A stretch of DNA of 64,000 bases from Blepharisma japonicum (GCA_949751835.1 CATKHK010000040.1:1-64000), one strand, 5' to 3'; counted from the stretch's first letter, positions 11,342 through 22,714 are shown. The notes: generated from the sequence alone by a model not told the origin. Numbers and translations: made by a program.

Positions 11342-12652
11342 TTAATTACTTTTAAGATCTTGGATTTCAAATAACACATTACAGAGCAGTCCTGAAATTC
11401 GCTCATCTGATGCAGCTACTGCGAATATTTGTGTATCAAACGGCACAAAAAGCTTGACGTTCTTAGGAGCTCCTGATAGGTTGTTTAGGATCATTGCAGA
11501 AATTTTGGCTTGTTTGTCTTCAGCATCATCTGTTTGGGATATTGATGTCAAAAGCCTGACGAGGCCTTCAATACAGCGAGGAGCGTTTGCGATTTTTACC
11601 TTTGTGGCTAAACTTTGGTCACTTAAGTTGCAGAGGATTTCTAAGACAGAGTCTTTAGATTGTGATGTGGAGAGAAGCCATTTAGCTAGCTCATCAAAGA
11701 AAATCTGAGGGAGCTGCTCTATTATTTCTTCATTACTGATAGGCAGTGTAAGCTTTCTGAAACACTCAATCGCAGACTCTGCTAAATCGCTTTGTAAGCA
11801 GTCCATCAGCGTGCACAATAAGTCTCTATAATTCGACAAATCTTGCAAGAAAATGTGTTTAGCTAAATTTGTTAAAAATTCCAAACAATTTTGAGTGATT
11901 TCTTTATCAATCAGCAGGCTAAAGATCTTAACAATAGCCTCAATCATTCCATTACACTTGAAAAGGATGATTTCGTTATTTCTAATCATACTCAAATTTC
12001 TTAAGACCAATAAAATAGCTTTGACTTGTTCCATCATCACCACATAAGAAGCTTCATCATAAGGAGTCACACCTCTTGGTCTTTTTATAGGAACTTCACC
12101 TCCAAAGGCAGGCAATTTCTTCAAACAGTGCTGTAAAAACGACAAAATGCTTTCTACTAGCCCGTTGCTTTCAAGCTGATAATTGTGAGCTGTATTGCAG
12201 CTAAACAATAAAAGCGTGTTTATTGCCCAATTTACTTCAGTTTGGTACTTGCTGTCAAAAGCAAGAATCATCCTTCTTGTGTTTGCCATCATAGGTGCTG
12301 TTACCTTGATTTTCTTAGTAGGCTTTGAAGCAGCAGCGGGCTCTGGCTCAGTCACAGGCACACTTCTTTCACTTTTGCTGAAAAAGTTCTCTTGCTCATA
12401 TGCAAAAAGAATCTTATGATAGTGCTGGCGAAGGTTATAACTGGCAGAGGTGCAAGAGCTCGGTAAATCTAAAGCAGTGACCACTTCTTTTCATAATTTG
12501 TTATTAGATACTTGCTGGAATCCACCTCGGCTTACTACTTCTTTATAAAGTTTAAAAAGATCAAGCTCTTTCCCACCTATTTGAGGGACTCTCAAGACTT
12601 CGTTTCGCTGCTCGAAAAACTTGCGGAGGGACTTAAGAAATTCTTCAGCCAT
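11342..12652 (-). CDS. ARID-domain, ARM-like chromatin protein (SWI/SNF ARID subunit type)
   Basis: Starting at the ATG at 12650-12652, the protein is 436 residues. Residues ~1-95 form an ARID/BRIGHT DNA-binding domain: L-D-L-F-K-L-Y-K-E-V-V-S-R-G-G-F, N-N-K-L-W-K-E-V-V-T-A-L, then the S-A-S-Y-N-L-R-Q-H-Y-H-K-I-L-F-A-Y-E helix. A short linker with Pro/Ala/Glu and a K-K-I-K-V basic patch follows. The remaining ~300 residues are alpha-helical armadillo-like repeats (W-A-I-N-T-L-L-L-F-S, V-L-R-N-L-S, L-E-F-L-T-N-L-A, I-L-C-N-L-S). ARID followed by an ARM-like C-terminus is the layout of the ARID1/Osa/ARID2 subunits of SWI/SNF remodellers, although much shorter than in animals. One Trp is TGA inside the ARID core, at the conserved L-W-K position. 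The likely role is a nuclear chromatin-remodelling subunit. Confidence 0.8.
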
Positions 12653-12681
12653 ATTAAAATATTTCAAGAATTAAAGGAAAA

Positions 12682-13677
12682 TTAGAACCTAATTGAGGTA
12701 CCAAATGCAGCTTTAGGGGATTTTTTAAGCACAGTTTCACTGTTTGGGAAATACTGACCTGGCCCAGGTGCTTCACTTTTGAAAGTGAAATGTGTCTTTA
12801 CTGTTGTCGAGGATTTTCCGTAAGAGTATTTTTCCTTAGGGAAATATTCAAGCTCTAAATCTTTTTTGTTGAGATAAAAGGTGTCTTGTTTTTGACTTTT
12901 TCCCATGGAATATGCAGGAGTAGCTTCAAAAGTTGCTTTGGGAGAGTATTCAGCTGGAGAAGGATGTCTGTCATAGTTATTTTGATACCGTTGGCTTTTG
13001 CCGATTGTTCATTTTGGAGATGTGGATTTTGTAGTTTTCGATGAATATGAACCAGGGCCAGGTGTTGAATGAGCAGCTGACTGAGGTCTTCTAGGGATTA
13101 TAAGTGCGGGCTTCCCATCATTGGTTGATTTACTTGTATTGTAAGACCCAGGGCCTGGAGTAGCAGCTTTTGTAAATCCATCCTTTGATGTCATTGTAAA
13201 TGAATAATCGGGATTTTTCAGTTTGATCAATAATGAATCCTCATATGTGCCAGGGCCAGGATTGTCAGAGTTTCTTGATAAGTATCATCGCTTAGCTTTT
13301 CCAATTGTTGCTCTTGGAGACTTTGTTAAGACTGGCTGAATGCTATAAGCCCCAGGTCCAGGTTGTTCATTGTAATTTTTCCGTAATATTTTTTTCTTGC
13401 TTTTGTTTAGATTAATAGTATACCGAGTCGCGTTATACTCAACTAATCTCACAGCTTTTTGAGATTTCTTACCTGAGTTCTCGAAAAAGCTCCTTGAATT
13501 TTGTCCAACAGAATCTTCAGTGGTTTCTGTATTATTAATTTGGCTAGTGTCTAGAGTTGCATATATTTTTTTGATATTCTTTAATGAAGAACTGTAATTA
13601 TTGCTGTCTTGTTGAAATTTTTGAGGCTCACTGTATCTTTTTGAAGCGAATCTATTTAACTGCTCAGCGGAATTCAT
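12682..13677 (-). CDS. SHIPPO/STPGR-repeat protein (ciliary microtubule-associated type)
   Basis: This 331-residue basic protein is built from STPGR (SHIPPO) repeats. At least five P-G-P-G-x-Y cores are visible (Q-P-G-P-G-A-Y, N-P-G-P-G-T-Y, T-P-G-P-G-S-Y twice, A-P-G-P-G-Q-Y) plus a degenerate H-P-S-P-A-E-Y. The segments between them have the S-P-K-A-T/A-I/F-G-K ending typical of the family (S-P-R-A-T-I-G-K-A-K-R, S-P-K-W-T-I-G-K, S-P-K-A-A-F-G-T). STPGR proteins such as ODF3/CIMAP are axonemal or manchette microtubule-associated proteins, some of them microtubule inner proteins. A cilium or cortex role is therefore expected. Two Trp/TGA codons lie in the repeat region. The gene is 29 bp downstream of the ARID gene on the same strand. 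Confidence 0.88.
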
Positions 13678-14094
13678 TAATTTATAAGATCTATTTTAAT
13701 TGATACTGCAATAATTTGGTGATTTAATTAGCTATAATCATATATTAAAATGGTTTATAAGCATAAAATTGAAGAGCTTTTGAAATGAAATTACAAAAAT
13801 CAGCTTAATTAAAATTTTATTTTTATTAATCTTTTGAATAATCTATTATTTTAATAATCTTAGATCTTATAGGGTTGATTTATGATATTCTTCCATTTTT
13901 GAATCATTTAAAATATGAAATATTTAGAATTGATCTTTGTTTTGCTTTTATTATTAATCCATTCTGTGCACTTGATTTACTTCCTAATTATTTATATTAA
14001 TTTAGTCAAATTTAAAGTTTTCGATGCTTACTATTATTCTGCGCTTATTCTTTTAATATGCAATAAAAGTAGTTGGGTTTAAATAATCGTTTAA
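13678..14094. other. Divergent promoter region
   Basis: A 417-bp AT-rich spacer between the SHIPPO gene (minus) and the MORN gene (plus). No ORF, RNA or repeat was seen. Confidence 0.5.
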
Positions 14095-15360
14095 ATGGGT
14101 GCACAGTGCTCATGTCTCAAAGGAGAGCCTTCCGAAGAAAGCCAACTTCGTATAGATTACGCTTCCATCGAAGTTGAAAAACGCCAGGCAAGCAGTATAC
14201 TAAGTCATGAATCAATAATAAATAATGCATCCCAGCCTCAAAAAGCAAATGAGGCTCAAAGAAACATGTTAAGCCTAGATTCAATCGCAACTGATCAATC
14301 TCATCGTCCTATAAGCATAATAGATCTCATAAAACTTCAAAGTGTGCTTCGAGGTTATTGTGATCGGAAAAAGACAAAAGAAGTTTACAAAACCCTGAAG
14401 CCTGATCAAGTCGAAATGCAGCGAGGAAACCAAAAAGCAGCCTCCGAATCCCAATCTCCCTTCTTTAGAGGTTTCATGCAAAACGATATCCAAAGCATCC
14501 CAATAACACGAACCGAAATCAGCTTGATTCCTGATGGCAATGTCCCAGATTACTCCAATAATGAAACAAGAGCTGCCCAATTTAAGCTTGGAAACTTCAG
14601 CCCTTCTCTCCCTTCTAACGATAAAACTGCCACAACAAAGCATGGCCCTGCACAGATTGAAAATGGAGCAATTTATACAGGCGAATGAAATAATGATAAA
14701 CAGAGACATGGCTATGGGGTCCAAGTGTGGCCTGACGGCTCGAAATATGAAGGGTACTGGATGCTTGATAAAGCAAATGGGAAAGGAAGACTTACACATG
14801 GAGATGGAGATGTATATGAAGGTGACTGAAAAGATGACAAAGCCGATGGGTATGGAGTTTATATGCATACTGACGGAGCTAAGTATCAAGGCGAGTGGCA
14901 AGATGATAAGCAGCATGGAAAAGGAATGGAAACTTGGCCTGATGGAGCTAGATATGAAGGAGATTATATCAATGGAAAAAAGCATGGCCGAGGCCTTTTC
15001 TTTTGGGCTGATGGAAGCAAATATGATGGGGAGTTTCAAGATAATAATATACATGGAAAAGGTAAATACACCTGGGGAGATAGCAGAATTTATACAGGAG
15101 AATGAAAGAACAACAAAATGGATGGGAATGGACTATTCTGATGGTCTGATGGGAGAAGCTACGATGGCCAGTATGTGGAAGATAAGAAACAAGGATATGG
15201 AACTTTTACCTGACCAGATGGTAGAAAATACCAGGGATTTTGGTTTAATGGGAAACAGCATGGGAAAGGGATTTATTTCTCTGCACAAGGAAATAAAAGA
15301 GAAGGAGAGTGGAATGATGGAAAAAGAGTCAAATGGATTGTAGATGAAAAAAATAATTAG
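14095..15360 (+). CDS. IQ-motif and MORN-repeat protein
   Basis: The 421-residue protein begins M-G-A-Q-C-S-C, a dual-acylation (myristoyl/palmitoyl) signature. An IQ-like calmodulin-binding helix ([15 protein letters not shown]) lies at about residues 78-95, and a low-complexity linker extends to ~190. The C-terminal half is nine to ten MORN repeats of the Y-x-G-x-W...G-K-G form (YTGEW, YEGYW, YEGDW, YQGEW, YEGDY, YDGEF, YTGEW, YDGQY, YQGFW). Six tryptophans are split between TGG and TGA, several at the last position of the Y-x-G-x-W motif, which independently supports UGA=Trp. No kinase domain follows, so it is not a plant-type PIP5K. MORN repeats bind acidic phospholipids or membranes, and in ciliates they occur in cortical and cytoskeletal proteins; a Ca2+/calmodulin-responsive cortical scaffold is a reasonable inference. 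The DNA-level repeats also create long spurious frames on both strands. Confidence 0.9.
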
Positions 15361-15524
15361 CTTAATTTCACAATTAATTTTTGAAAGCTATGCTCTTGGA
15401 GAGAATCTTTTATTAAGCTTTTAAAGTACTCATATCATTAATTTTCTTATTGTGCTTAAATAAAACTTTTATCCTAATTCTAATAAATTTGCAAGAGCTC
15501 TTTTCTCAAGTCTATATAATTAAG

Positions 15525-17564
15525 ATGGAGTCTCCAAGCTTACATATAAAAGAAGAGGTCAAGAAAATAAAAGAAGAAATCCAATCAGTTCCAATCGATC
15601 ACGTTCCTCTCCAATTTGTTCACAGTCTACTAAATTCAAGAAAATACACTGATCCTTATTTTCCTCCTACCCTCTATATCGTATATGGAGATAAATCCAA
15701 ACGACGTCTTGACTGTGAAATCATTTTTAAGAGGCCAGAAACCTTTATGAAAAAGCCAATTTCAGTATTTACAGGCGGAATTGAAGAAAGCGACATTTTA
15801 CAAGGAAAACTCGGAGATTGCTGGCTTATGAGCTCTCTATGTGCCCTCACAGAAAGAAAAGAAGCAATAGAAAAAATTTTCTGCACCAAAGAGTACTCAG
15901 TCAATGGCATTTATAGGCTCCAGCTCTATAAAAACGGAGAATTGCAGTATGTAACGATTGATGATTACATCCCTTGTGATACAGAAACGAATAAGCCAGT
16001 CTTCAGCAAAAACAACGGGTCTGAGTTATGGGTGCTGCTGATTGAAAAAGCTTATGCAAAACTTCATGGCTCTTATTTATCCCTAAAAGGAGGGTACGCT
16101 GAAGAAGCCTTTATAGATGTCACAGGCTGGCCTGCTTTTACGTATTACTTCGACCAAATAGAAGACAAAATAAACTCAGGTGAATTTTGGAGGATGCTTA
16201 ATTATTGGCATAACCAAAGATATTGTTTGGTGGCTGCCACTTCAGGAGAAGTTGATGAAAATTCAGGCATCGTGTCAGGGCATTATTATTCAATTAGAGA
16301 TGTCGTTGAAGTCCATGGGAATTATTTACTTCAGCTGAGAAATCCATGGGGAAGCTTTGAGTGGCAAGGTGCATGGAGTGATAACTCCAGAGAATGGACC
16401 CCTGAAATGATTAATGCCGTGCATCCTGTTTTTGATAGATCAGATGGCCAGTTTTGGATGTGCTATCAAGATTTCCTGTATTATTTTCAAAGAGTTGTGA
16501 TGGGAAAGACTGAGCTTTGCTTTGAGAGGCGAGAAAAAAACTGGATAGTAAAAAATCCAAGCCATGGAGCTGTCGCTTATGAATATTACACAATTAATGT
16601 GGCGACCAGAACTGAAGTCACGCTAGGAATTCATCAAGAAGATGAAAGATGTGTAGGAACTAAACAATATAGAAGATACTTAGATTTAGGAATTGTAGTA
16701 ATCAGATGGGAAGTAGACAAATACGTATTCTTTGCATCAACTGAAAAAAATCTGTTAGATAGGCAAGTACAGCTTGAGTTAACACTTGATCCAGGATATT
16801 ATGTTGTGCTGCCTATAAGTGGAGGCTGCAGCTTTAGAGTTCCAGAAGGTGAAAAACATCTTGTGCCGCTTTTAACAGAAACTGAAGATCTTCATCCCAT
16901 TTTCCAAAGCACAATTAAAGACATATTCAGAAGGTTTGACTCAGATATGGATGGAATTCTCTCTGCAAGAGATTTCATCGGCCTTGCTGCAAGAATCGGC
17001 CAAAGGCTCTCAGAAGCCCAATTTTACAATGCAATCTGCCAAAAGTATACGTCAACTGAAAGGGGTGTTTCTTTACAAGGATTATATGAGCTGTTTTTGG
17101 TTGGGATTGAAGCTGAAGGAGAAGAAACTGTTAGAAGATGGGTAACACAGCTGGGGTATGATGAATATTTCTATAGCATTGAGTCAAAACCAGTTGTTTT
17201 CACTTTGCATTCAAAAGTACCTGTTGATATGAATAAAGCTTTGATGTCACCAAATTATAATATTTTAGCTTGGGGTTTGCTGGCAGAGACAAAAGGAAAA
17301 GAAGTTGCGATGATGTCTGGAATTAAACTGTATACGGTTACTCATTCAAATGGAACAAGCTTTATAGCAAAAAGCAATGCGGTGGTTAATAAAAAAGTGA
17401 CATTAGATTTGAATGATTCAACAAATGTAAATTATGCAATTGGAAATGGTGTTATAACAGTGGAAATGGAGACAGGGCATTTTGCCATTTTAGAACATGC
17501 CCAATGTTCAGTTGGAGAGTCTACGTATACTTATAGCTATTCATTTAAAGCAAAAAATAATTAA
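15525..17564 (+). CDS. Calpain-type cysteine protease with EF-hand
   Basis: The predicted protein has 679 residues from the ATG at 15525. The frame is open further upstream, but only a TTG precedes the ATG, in AT-rich sequence. The calpain catalytic core is complete: Q-G-K-L-G-D-C-W-L-M-S-S (Cys99), S-G-H-Y-Y-S-I (His253) and L-R-N-P-W-G (Asn273). A calpain C2-like/beta-sandwich domain follows (about 345-445), then an EF-hand (D-S-D-M-D-G-I-L-S-A-R-D, ending in Asp rather than Glu) and a C-terminal beta-rich segment. The neutral Ca2+-dependent protease activity of the family is expected. All 14 Trp codons are TGG and none is TGA, unlike most neighbours. The gene ends 133 bp from the convergent CDPK gene. 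Confidence 0.92.
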   Translation: MESPSLHIKEEVKKIKEEIQSVPIDHVPLQFVHSLLNSRKYTDPYFPPTLYIVYGDKSKRRLDCEIIFKRPETFMKKPISVFTGGIEESDILQGKLGDCWLMSSLCALTERKEAIEKIFCTKEYSVNGIYRLQLYKNGELQYVTIDDYIPCDTETNKPVFSKNNGSELWVLLIEKAYAKLHGSYLSLKGGYAEEAFIDVTGWPAFTYYFDQIEDKINSGEFWRMLNYWHNQRYCLVAATSGEVDENSGIVSGHYYSIRDVVEVHGNYLLQLRNPWGSFEWQGAWSDNSREWTPEMINAVHPVFDRSDGQFWMCYQDFLYYFQRVVMGKTELCFERREKNWIVKNPSHGAVAYEYYTINVATRTEVTLGIHQEDERCVGTKQYRRYLDLGIVVIRWEVDKYVFFASTEKNLLDRQVQLELTLDPGYYVVLPISGGCSFRVPEGEKHLVPLLTETEDLHPIFQSTIKDIFRRFDSDMDGILSARDFIGLAARIGQRLSEAQFYNAICQKYTSTERGVSLQGLYELFLVGIEAEGEETVRRWVTQLGYDEYFYSIESKPVVFTLHSKVPVDMNKALMSPNYNILAWGLLAETKGKEVAMMSGIKLYTVTHSNGTSFIAKSNAVVNKKVTLDLNDSTNVNYAIGNGVITVEMETGHFAILEHAQCSVGESTYTYSYSFKAKNN

Positions 17565-17697
17565 TATGTTATAGAATTATTTTTTAATTATTAAAAATAA
17601 AAACTAAATTGGCTTTTTAAAATATTATTTAAAAATTATTAAAATGGAATTTAAAGATAATATTATTACTATTGGATGCCATTATTAATTTAAATTA

Positions 17698-19374
17698 TTA
17701 AAAATTGTTTAGGTCACACTGAGAACTTGTTTTTAGCTTTTTGATGGAGCCCATCATTGTTGTTCTTCGAATTGTCATTTTTCTCTGAGATAACATTCTC
17801 ATACCTCGCCTAGAAGCACGTAAAAAATCATCGTTTTCTGTAGTAATCTCGCTTGACTCATTTGAAAAGCCTACATAGACCTTACACCACATGATACTTT
17901 TAAACTCTTCAAAGTTCATCGTGCCACCAGACTCCAGCTGAAATTCTCCAAGAATTTCATCCATATCATTATCAGATATATAGCACCCTGCTTTTTCCAA
18001 CGCGAATCTCAATTCATGAACACTTATGCTGCCATTTCCATCCTAAATAATTTTTACAATATCAAAATGAGAGAAAGTCATCCACAGCGTTTCATCATCA
18101 AAAATCTTTTTCTTATCAAGTGCAGCAATTAAAAACTGTGTATAATTAAGTTTCCCATTTCCAATATACTCTATATTTGATATCAGCATATTGAATTCTT
18201 CTTTTGCCATATAAAATCCGTTTCTATCCATGCATGTTCTGATGTCACCCGCTGTGATAAACCCTGTTTGTTTTCTGTCAATTTCTGTGAAAATATTCTG
18301 CAAGCCTTCAAGCTGTTCTTGTGAAAGATTTCTGACTAAAACTTTCATTGCTTCTTGCCACAATTTTCCTTTGGCCTTGTGCTTTTTTAAAGAATCGAAA
18401 ATATTTCCATCTATTTTTATTTGACAGTTGTCCTTGACCATAGTAAACCACTCATGCCTTAAAGCTTGGTTAATGGTGATCCTATCAGGAGGTGTCACTA
18501 CTAGCATTTTACCAATAAGATCTTTGGCTTGTGTTGAAATCTGCTTTCAGCACAGATCTGAAAACGAGTATTTCGCTTTTTGTACATTCAGAAGGAGATC
18601 ATTAACTCCTGCCCCAACAAATGGGTATTTATTTGACAGTAAGAAATACATCATGACTCCTGCTGACCAAATATCGCACTCCTTTCCATAGCCTCCTCTT
18701 AATATCTCTGGTGCCAAAAAGTAAGGAGTTCCTACTTTTGTGTCCATTCCGTCCTCTCCAAACCTCACAGACAGCCCAAAATCAATCAATTTTAGTTCCC
18801 CATCTTCATTCTTGCTTGTAAGCATAAAATTTTCCGGTTTTATATCTCTGTGGCAAATATGTAGTGCATGGAGGTGATTAACAGCTGATAAGACTTTTTG
18901 CATGATTTTAGTCACCTCATTTTCTGATAAATTCCCTTTGTCGATAAGGTATTCATAGAGATCTCCCCCTTCGCATAATTCAGTCACCAGATGAATATAT
19001 TTAGCATCTTCGTAGGTTTCGTAAAGTTTTATTATATTTGGATGATCGACTAACTGAAGTATCATAAGTTCATTTTTTAATAATTCTAGATTGTCTTGAA
19101 TGCGCTCTTTGTTGATTGATTTTACTGCATAGTGAATTTGATTGGATGGGGAGTTTTTAGCTTTGGCACTTTTAGGGTTGGGAGAAATTTTGATGGCTTC
19201 TCTGACTGTTCCAAATTGTCCGTAGCCTAGGACTTTGATAAAATCATAATGTTTTGTTATGACTAAATGGAAAATACTTTCAAGGCGAGCAGAGTTTGAG
19301 ACTTCTGATTTAGATATCAAATGACCATGGGATGGCTTAATTTTTAAGTACTCGTTAGAAGTGCAGATTCCCAT
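17698..19374 (-). CDS. Calcium-dependent protein kinase (CDPK), copy 1
   Basis: Two exons (19374-18058 and 18042-17698) encode 553 residues. The kinase domain runs from about residue 43 to 305: Gly loop G-Y-G-Q-F-G (50-55), Lys85 in Y-A-V-K-S, catalytic H-R-D-I-K-P-E-N (Asp177), D-F-G (198-200), A-P-E and D-I-W-S-A-G. It is followed by the autoinhibitory junction and a calmodulin-like domain with four EF-hands: D-R-K-Q-T-G-F-I-T, a weak one around Y-I-G-N-G-K-L-N-Y, the canonical D-I-D-G-N-G-S-I-S-V-H-E created by the splice, and a degenerate last one. The N-terminus M-G-I-C-T-S predicts acylation. All catalytic residues are present. A basic 35-residue tail follows the last EF-hand. Confidence 0.93.
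18043..18057 (-). other. 15-nt spliceosomal intron
   Basis: GTAAAAATTATTTAG on the coding strand, phase 0. Retention inserts an in-frame TAG. Removal fuses F-D-I to D-G-N-G and completes a canonical EF-hand loop. It has A at position 10. Confidence 0.92.
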
Positions 19375-20049
19375 ATGTTTTTTGAAGTATTAAAATTCCT
19401 ATAAATATGATAATCAAAATACAGTAAATTATGAGTAATATTTATAATGTCTGCATCTTTTAAGAGTTTATATCATCAAAATGCTATTTCTAACTTTCAA
19501 TTAAAGAAATCAGTAAATATGCTAAAAAAAAGTTGCAGGCACTTATTAATAATAAATATTTAGATAATATTTAAATTAGCCTATATTCCTTATCAATAAA
19601 CTTATTGAAAGTTTTAGTAAACTTGATTAAGCTGTCCTTCAAACATTTAAGAAAAAGATTGATATTTATAATAATGGCAATTCATTGAGTAAGGGAGACT
19701 ATCTTAAAAAGTGTCAAGTTTACAAATTTTAAAGAAGGTCATTGAGCACTTCAGCTAAAGTATATATGATTTCTTAGGCAGCTTAACACTCTACTGTATA
19801 AAGGCATTCCAAAATTGAAGTCATATTCTGGATGCAGGATCTCTTAAAGCCATCTGTCAGACAAGATTATAAGAGTTTCTATGAAATTATTTGACTTCCC
19901 CAATTGTTGTATTACCAATCTAGAGTTTTGAGGTTATTCAAAGACTTAAACTAATTACACCCTGCTATCGTGAAGAAAAATGAGGAATGTAAATGTGAAT
20001 TATTTAATAATTTTAAACCAAATTCCTTTTAACAATAAAATAAACCTAA
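19375..20049. other. AT-rich spacer
   Basis: About 675 bp separate two minus-strand genes. The stretch 19690-20035 is slightly less AT-rich and reads on the plus strand as short protein-like pieces broken by TAA/TAG, including one 43-codon run after 19761. This may be a decayed gene, but stop density is near that expected from composition. No RNA gene or repeat was recognised. Confidence 0.4.
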
Positions 20050-20892
20050 CTAATAAGTAGGGGCCTTCATCTCTAATTTATCTTCCTGGCCTCTTCTAAA
20101 ATCAAAGCTACTTGTGGCAAGCTCTCTGCTCATTTTCATATCTTCATGCTTCGAAATGATATATATAATTCTCTGACTCATAACTTCCAGCGGATGCTTT
20201 TTTGGGTCGATAATATAAATGACATTTCCCGTGTTCTTTTCTAGCAAATATATACACCCAATATTCTGGAAAACCTCTTTCAGCCCACTTCTTACTTCTT
20301 CATTTGCAGGATAAGCAGCAAGCATATCTTTCGAATAAGTCGCCACATATTGTGCAAGAGTGTCTGGAGAAATCTGCTCGTCCATAGCAATAAAAAGAGA
20401 CTCCAGCAAAATTGTTTTCCTTAGCAGGACATACCGCTGAAGTCTGGAAAACCTTTGCATTGCCATGTGACTCCCAGTGATTTCTCCATGATATATGAGT
20501 GCATATCTATCCTTCACAATGTTATCTGTACTGATTAGTCTCCCATATTCTTCGTGTGGCTTTGTAAGAACCAGTTCCCAAAACTTGTAATCATAATCTG
20601 AAGCATCGTAATCTTTAGGTGGAAGCTGGCTTAGGTACTTGATTTCAAACTTTTCACGCATTGAACTGCCATGAAATATGAAATAAAAGCCAGCGCCAAT
20701 GATGACAACGGCAGCCACTGCAGCTCGTTTGAGCATGTGTAAGACATGAAGTCCGGCATGGTTAGAATCCATATTGTTTTCTATGAACCTGAAGATCTGT
20801 TGAGCATCTCGAGTGTCAGAGTAAGGCTTGCTGATGTCGAACCTCTTGTTTTTGGAATAAAATACACCTCTTCTAAGGTTCCTAAGCAGCAT
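20050..20892 (-). CDS. Hypothetical single-TM protein, probably mitochondrial
   Basis: A 280-residue protein of unrecognised family in one open frame. Residues 1-18 (M-L-L-R-N-L-R-R-G-V-F-Y-S-K-N-K-R-F) are basic and amphipathic without acidic residues, fitting a mitochondrial presequence. One membrane segment (A-A-V-A-A-V-V-I-I-G-A-G-F-Y-F-I-F) lies at about residues 57-73. The ~205-residue C-terminal domain is soluble, mixed helical, and contains Y-I-I-D-P-K-K-H-P-L-E-V. It contains few tryptophans and no TGA. An inner-membrane protein with a large soluble domain is the best guess; nothing in the sequence points to a catalytic function. Confidence 0.75.
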   Translation of the reverse strand: MLLRNLRRGVFYSKNKRFDISKPYSDTRDAQQIFRFIENNMDSNHAGLHVLHMLKRAAVAAVVIIGAGFYFIFHGSSMREKFEIKYLSQLPPKDYDASDYDYKFWELVLTKPHEEYGRLISTDNIVKDRYALIYHGEITGSHMAMQRFSRLQRYVLLRKTILLESLFIAMDEQISPDTLAQYVATYSKDMLAAYPANEEVRSGLKEVFQNIGCIYLLEKNTGNVIYIIDPKKHPLEVMSQRIIYIISKHEDMKMSRELATSSFDFRRGQEDKLEMKAPTY

Positions 20893-21034
20893 TTGTGATT
20901 AATTTAACAAATAAAATGTATAATTTGTTAATTTAATAGACTATCATACTTTAATAAGCCTTAATGCCATTTTAAGAGCCGAGATTTAGTCTAGTATGTG
21001 GTCAGAATGACAGAATATTTAAAATAGAATCATA

Positions 21035-22339
21035 TTAAATACTACTTTGAGCCTTTAAGAAATCTGATAAAGGCATCTCCTGGTTGTTCTTATCCAGAAC
21101 CCTCACATTTTTAAACTTTTTGCAAATTTCTTCAAAAACCCATTTAGGATCAATTTTTTCAGTCGCTTTTAATTCTTTGATTGCTGTCCCTAATTCATAA
21201 GGCATGCATATTTTTGCTTTCACATAAATTGCAACTGTTTCTTCTATATCTACGAAAGGAAATACATTATTCCTCAATTTCCCTGCAATATCTTGTATGA
21301 CAAGATCTTCTAGCCCAATCGGACAAAAACTTTTGTCAGTATTTACAACGACCCGAAGCACTCCAACTATGAACCACTTCGAAAAGCCTCCAGGATCTTT
21401 TTCTAGGTTCAGCTTGATTTTCTCCAAAAGAGATATAAAGAGCGGCAATTTGAAAGGAACCCTTGGCGCGAGAAATTCAATTGCATTGAGAACTTCGAAC
21501 TCAGTCAGCGCTGATTTTCTCTTCTCTATGATGTTGCAGATCTTAGAAAATATGCTTCCAAGCTGATGATACTCATCTGGCGAGCCAATTTGTTGGAGCT
21601 CTTGCAATAAAACGATGGAATGCATAGTGTCCATTCTTTCTTCTTCAAAACTATCCAGTCTGTCTAAGCACAAAGAAATAACATTTTTCGCTGACACTCT
21701 TTCCCTCCTCAAGCAGCAGCTCAGGATCTGCTTGAGTTCAGCTGCGTTCATAATCTCGTTCTTGTTTAGCAGACCCTTCGCTACAGCTTCATCTAGTTTT
21801 TTACTTGTGATTCCTATAGAAGATAAGTCATATAAAATGCTAACCAAGTGTCTGTACAAAAAGGCGTTTTCATCAATCAGCTCGTGCACTCTTTTCATGA
21901 ATTTTTTCTCTCCTTCCACACTTAAAAGCTCCCTTTTAGATACAAGCTTTCAAGTTCTCCAAAAAAAGGAGATATCGCTGATTTCTTGGTTTCCTAATTG
22001 ATCGATCCCTTCTTCCAATTTAACTATCATATCAGAAAATTTCTTATCTAGAAGATGGTTCTTTTTTGTTGGATTGTGCTTAACAATACGGCCCATTAGA
22101 CGGAGAGCAAAGGTGATGTGGGATAAAATTGTGTTTGGAGATTCAAGGATGCTGTAGATTTCCAAAATGTCAGATGCTTTGGAAAGGCGAATGCTTAGCT
22201 GGATCGTAGGATTTGATGTGCGGTGAGGAGCTGGCATATCTGGAGGATAGTCGAATGTACTGGTGAATTCACGAAGAGGCTGGCGGTAATAAAGGCTACC
22301 TATTCTCATTAGCTTCGATGTGAGCCGTAAAAACATCAT
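21035..22339 (-). CDS. Helical-repeat protein, probably mitochondrial (HPR/FASTK-like architecture)
   Basis: Starting at the ATG pair at 22334-22339 the protein has 434 residues; the open frame extends 12 codons upstream only to a TTG. One TGA is read as Trp. The N-terminus (M-M-F-L-R-L-T-S-K-L-M-R-I-G-S-L-Y-Y-R) is a good mitochondrial presequence. The rest is almost entirely alpha-helical, with ~38-residue helix-turn-helix units such as F-L-Y-R-H-L-V-S-I-L-Y-D-L and V-L-L-Q-E-L-Q-Q-I-G. This resembles the heptatricopeptide/octotricopeptide or FASTK-type RNA-binding repeat proteins of protist mitochondria. No RAP domain is evident. The assignment is architectural only; an organellar RNA-metabolism role is inference. 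Confidence 0.6.
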
Positions 22340-22714
22340 AATTTTATTAATAAAAAAGGCTTGAGAGGGATGCAATTAAAGGCAAGGATTGCGCGAAAAA
22401 AACAAAAATATAATAGGAATGAGCTTTTAGGGTTTTATTATAAATATATCTACTGCTCTATTCAGATATTCTTTCAAAAAATAAAATAAAAAAAACTTTT
22501 CGATCATTTGAAAAATTAGAGAGATAAGATGCTTTTGCTTGTGGATTAGTTTAGTTAACTTGTGATTTTTGCAAAATAGCTAATTAAAAAGTTATTTGCA
22601 TATGTACTAAGAGCGTTGGTTTTAAGTTAAAGCTTTATTATTTCAAGTCCTCTTTACATATAAGTTGCTAACTTATAAAGCTTATTTCCCTGAGAGCTTA
22701 GATTCAATAGAATC

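Noticed and set aside
14281-15343. Long open frames of 257 (minus) and 269 (plus, other frame) residues over the MORN gene
   Set aside because: They are shadows created by the DNA-level periodicity of the MORN repeats. Only the third frame gives an acylated N-terminus, IQ motif and canonical YxGxW repeats.
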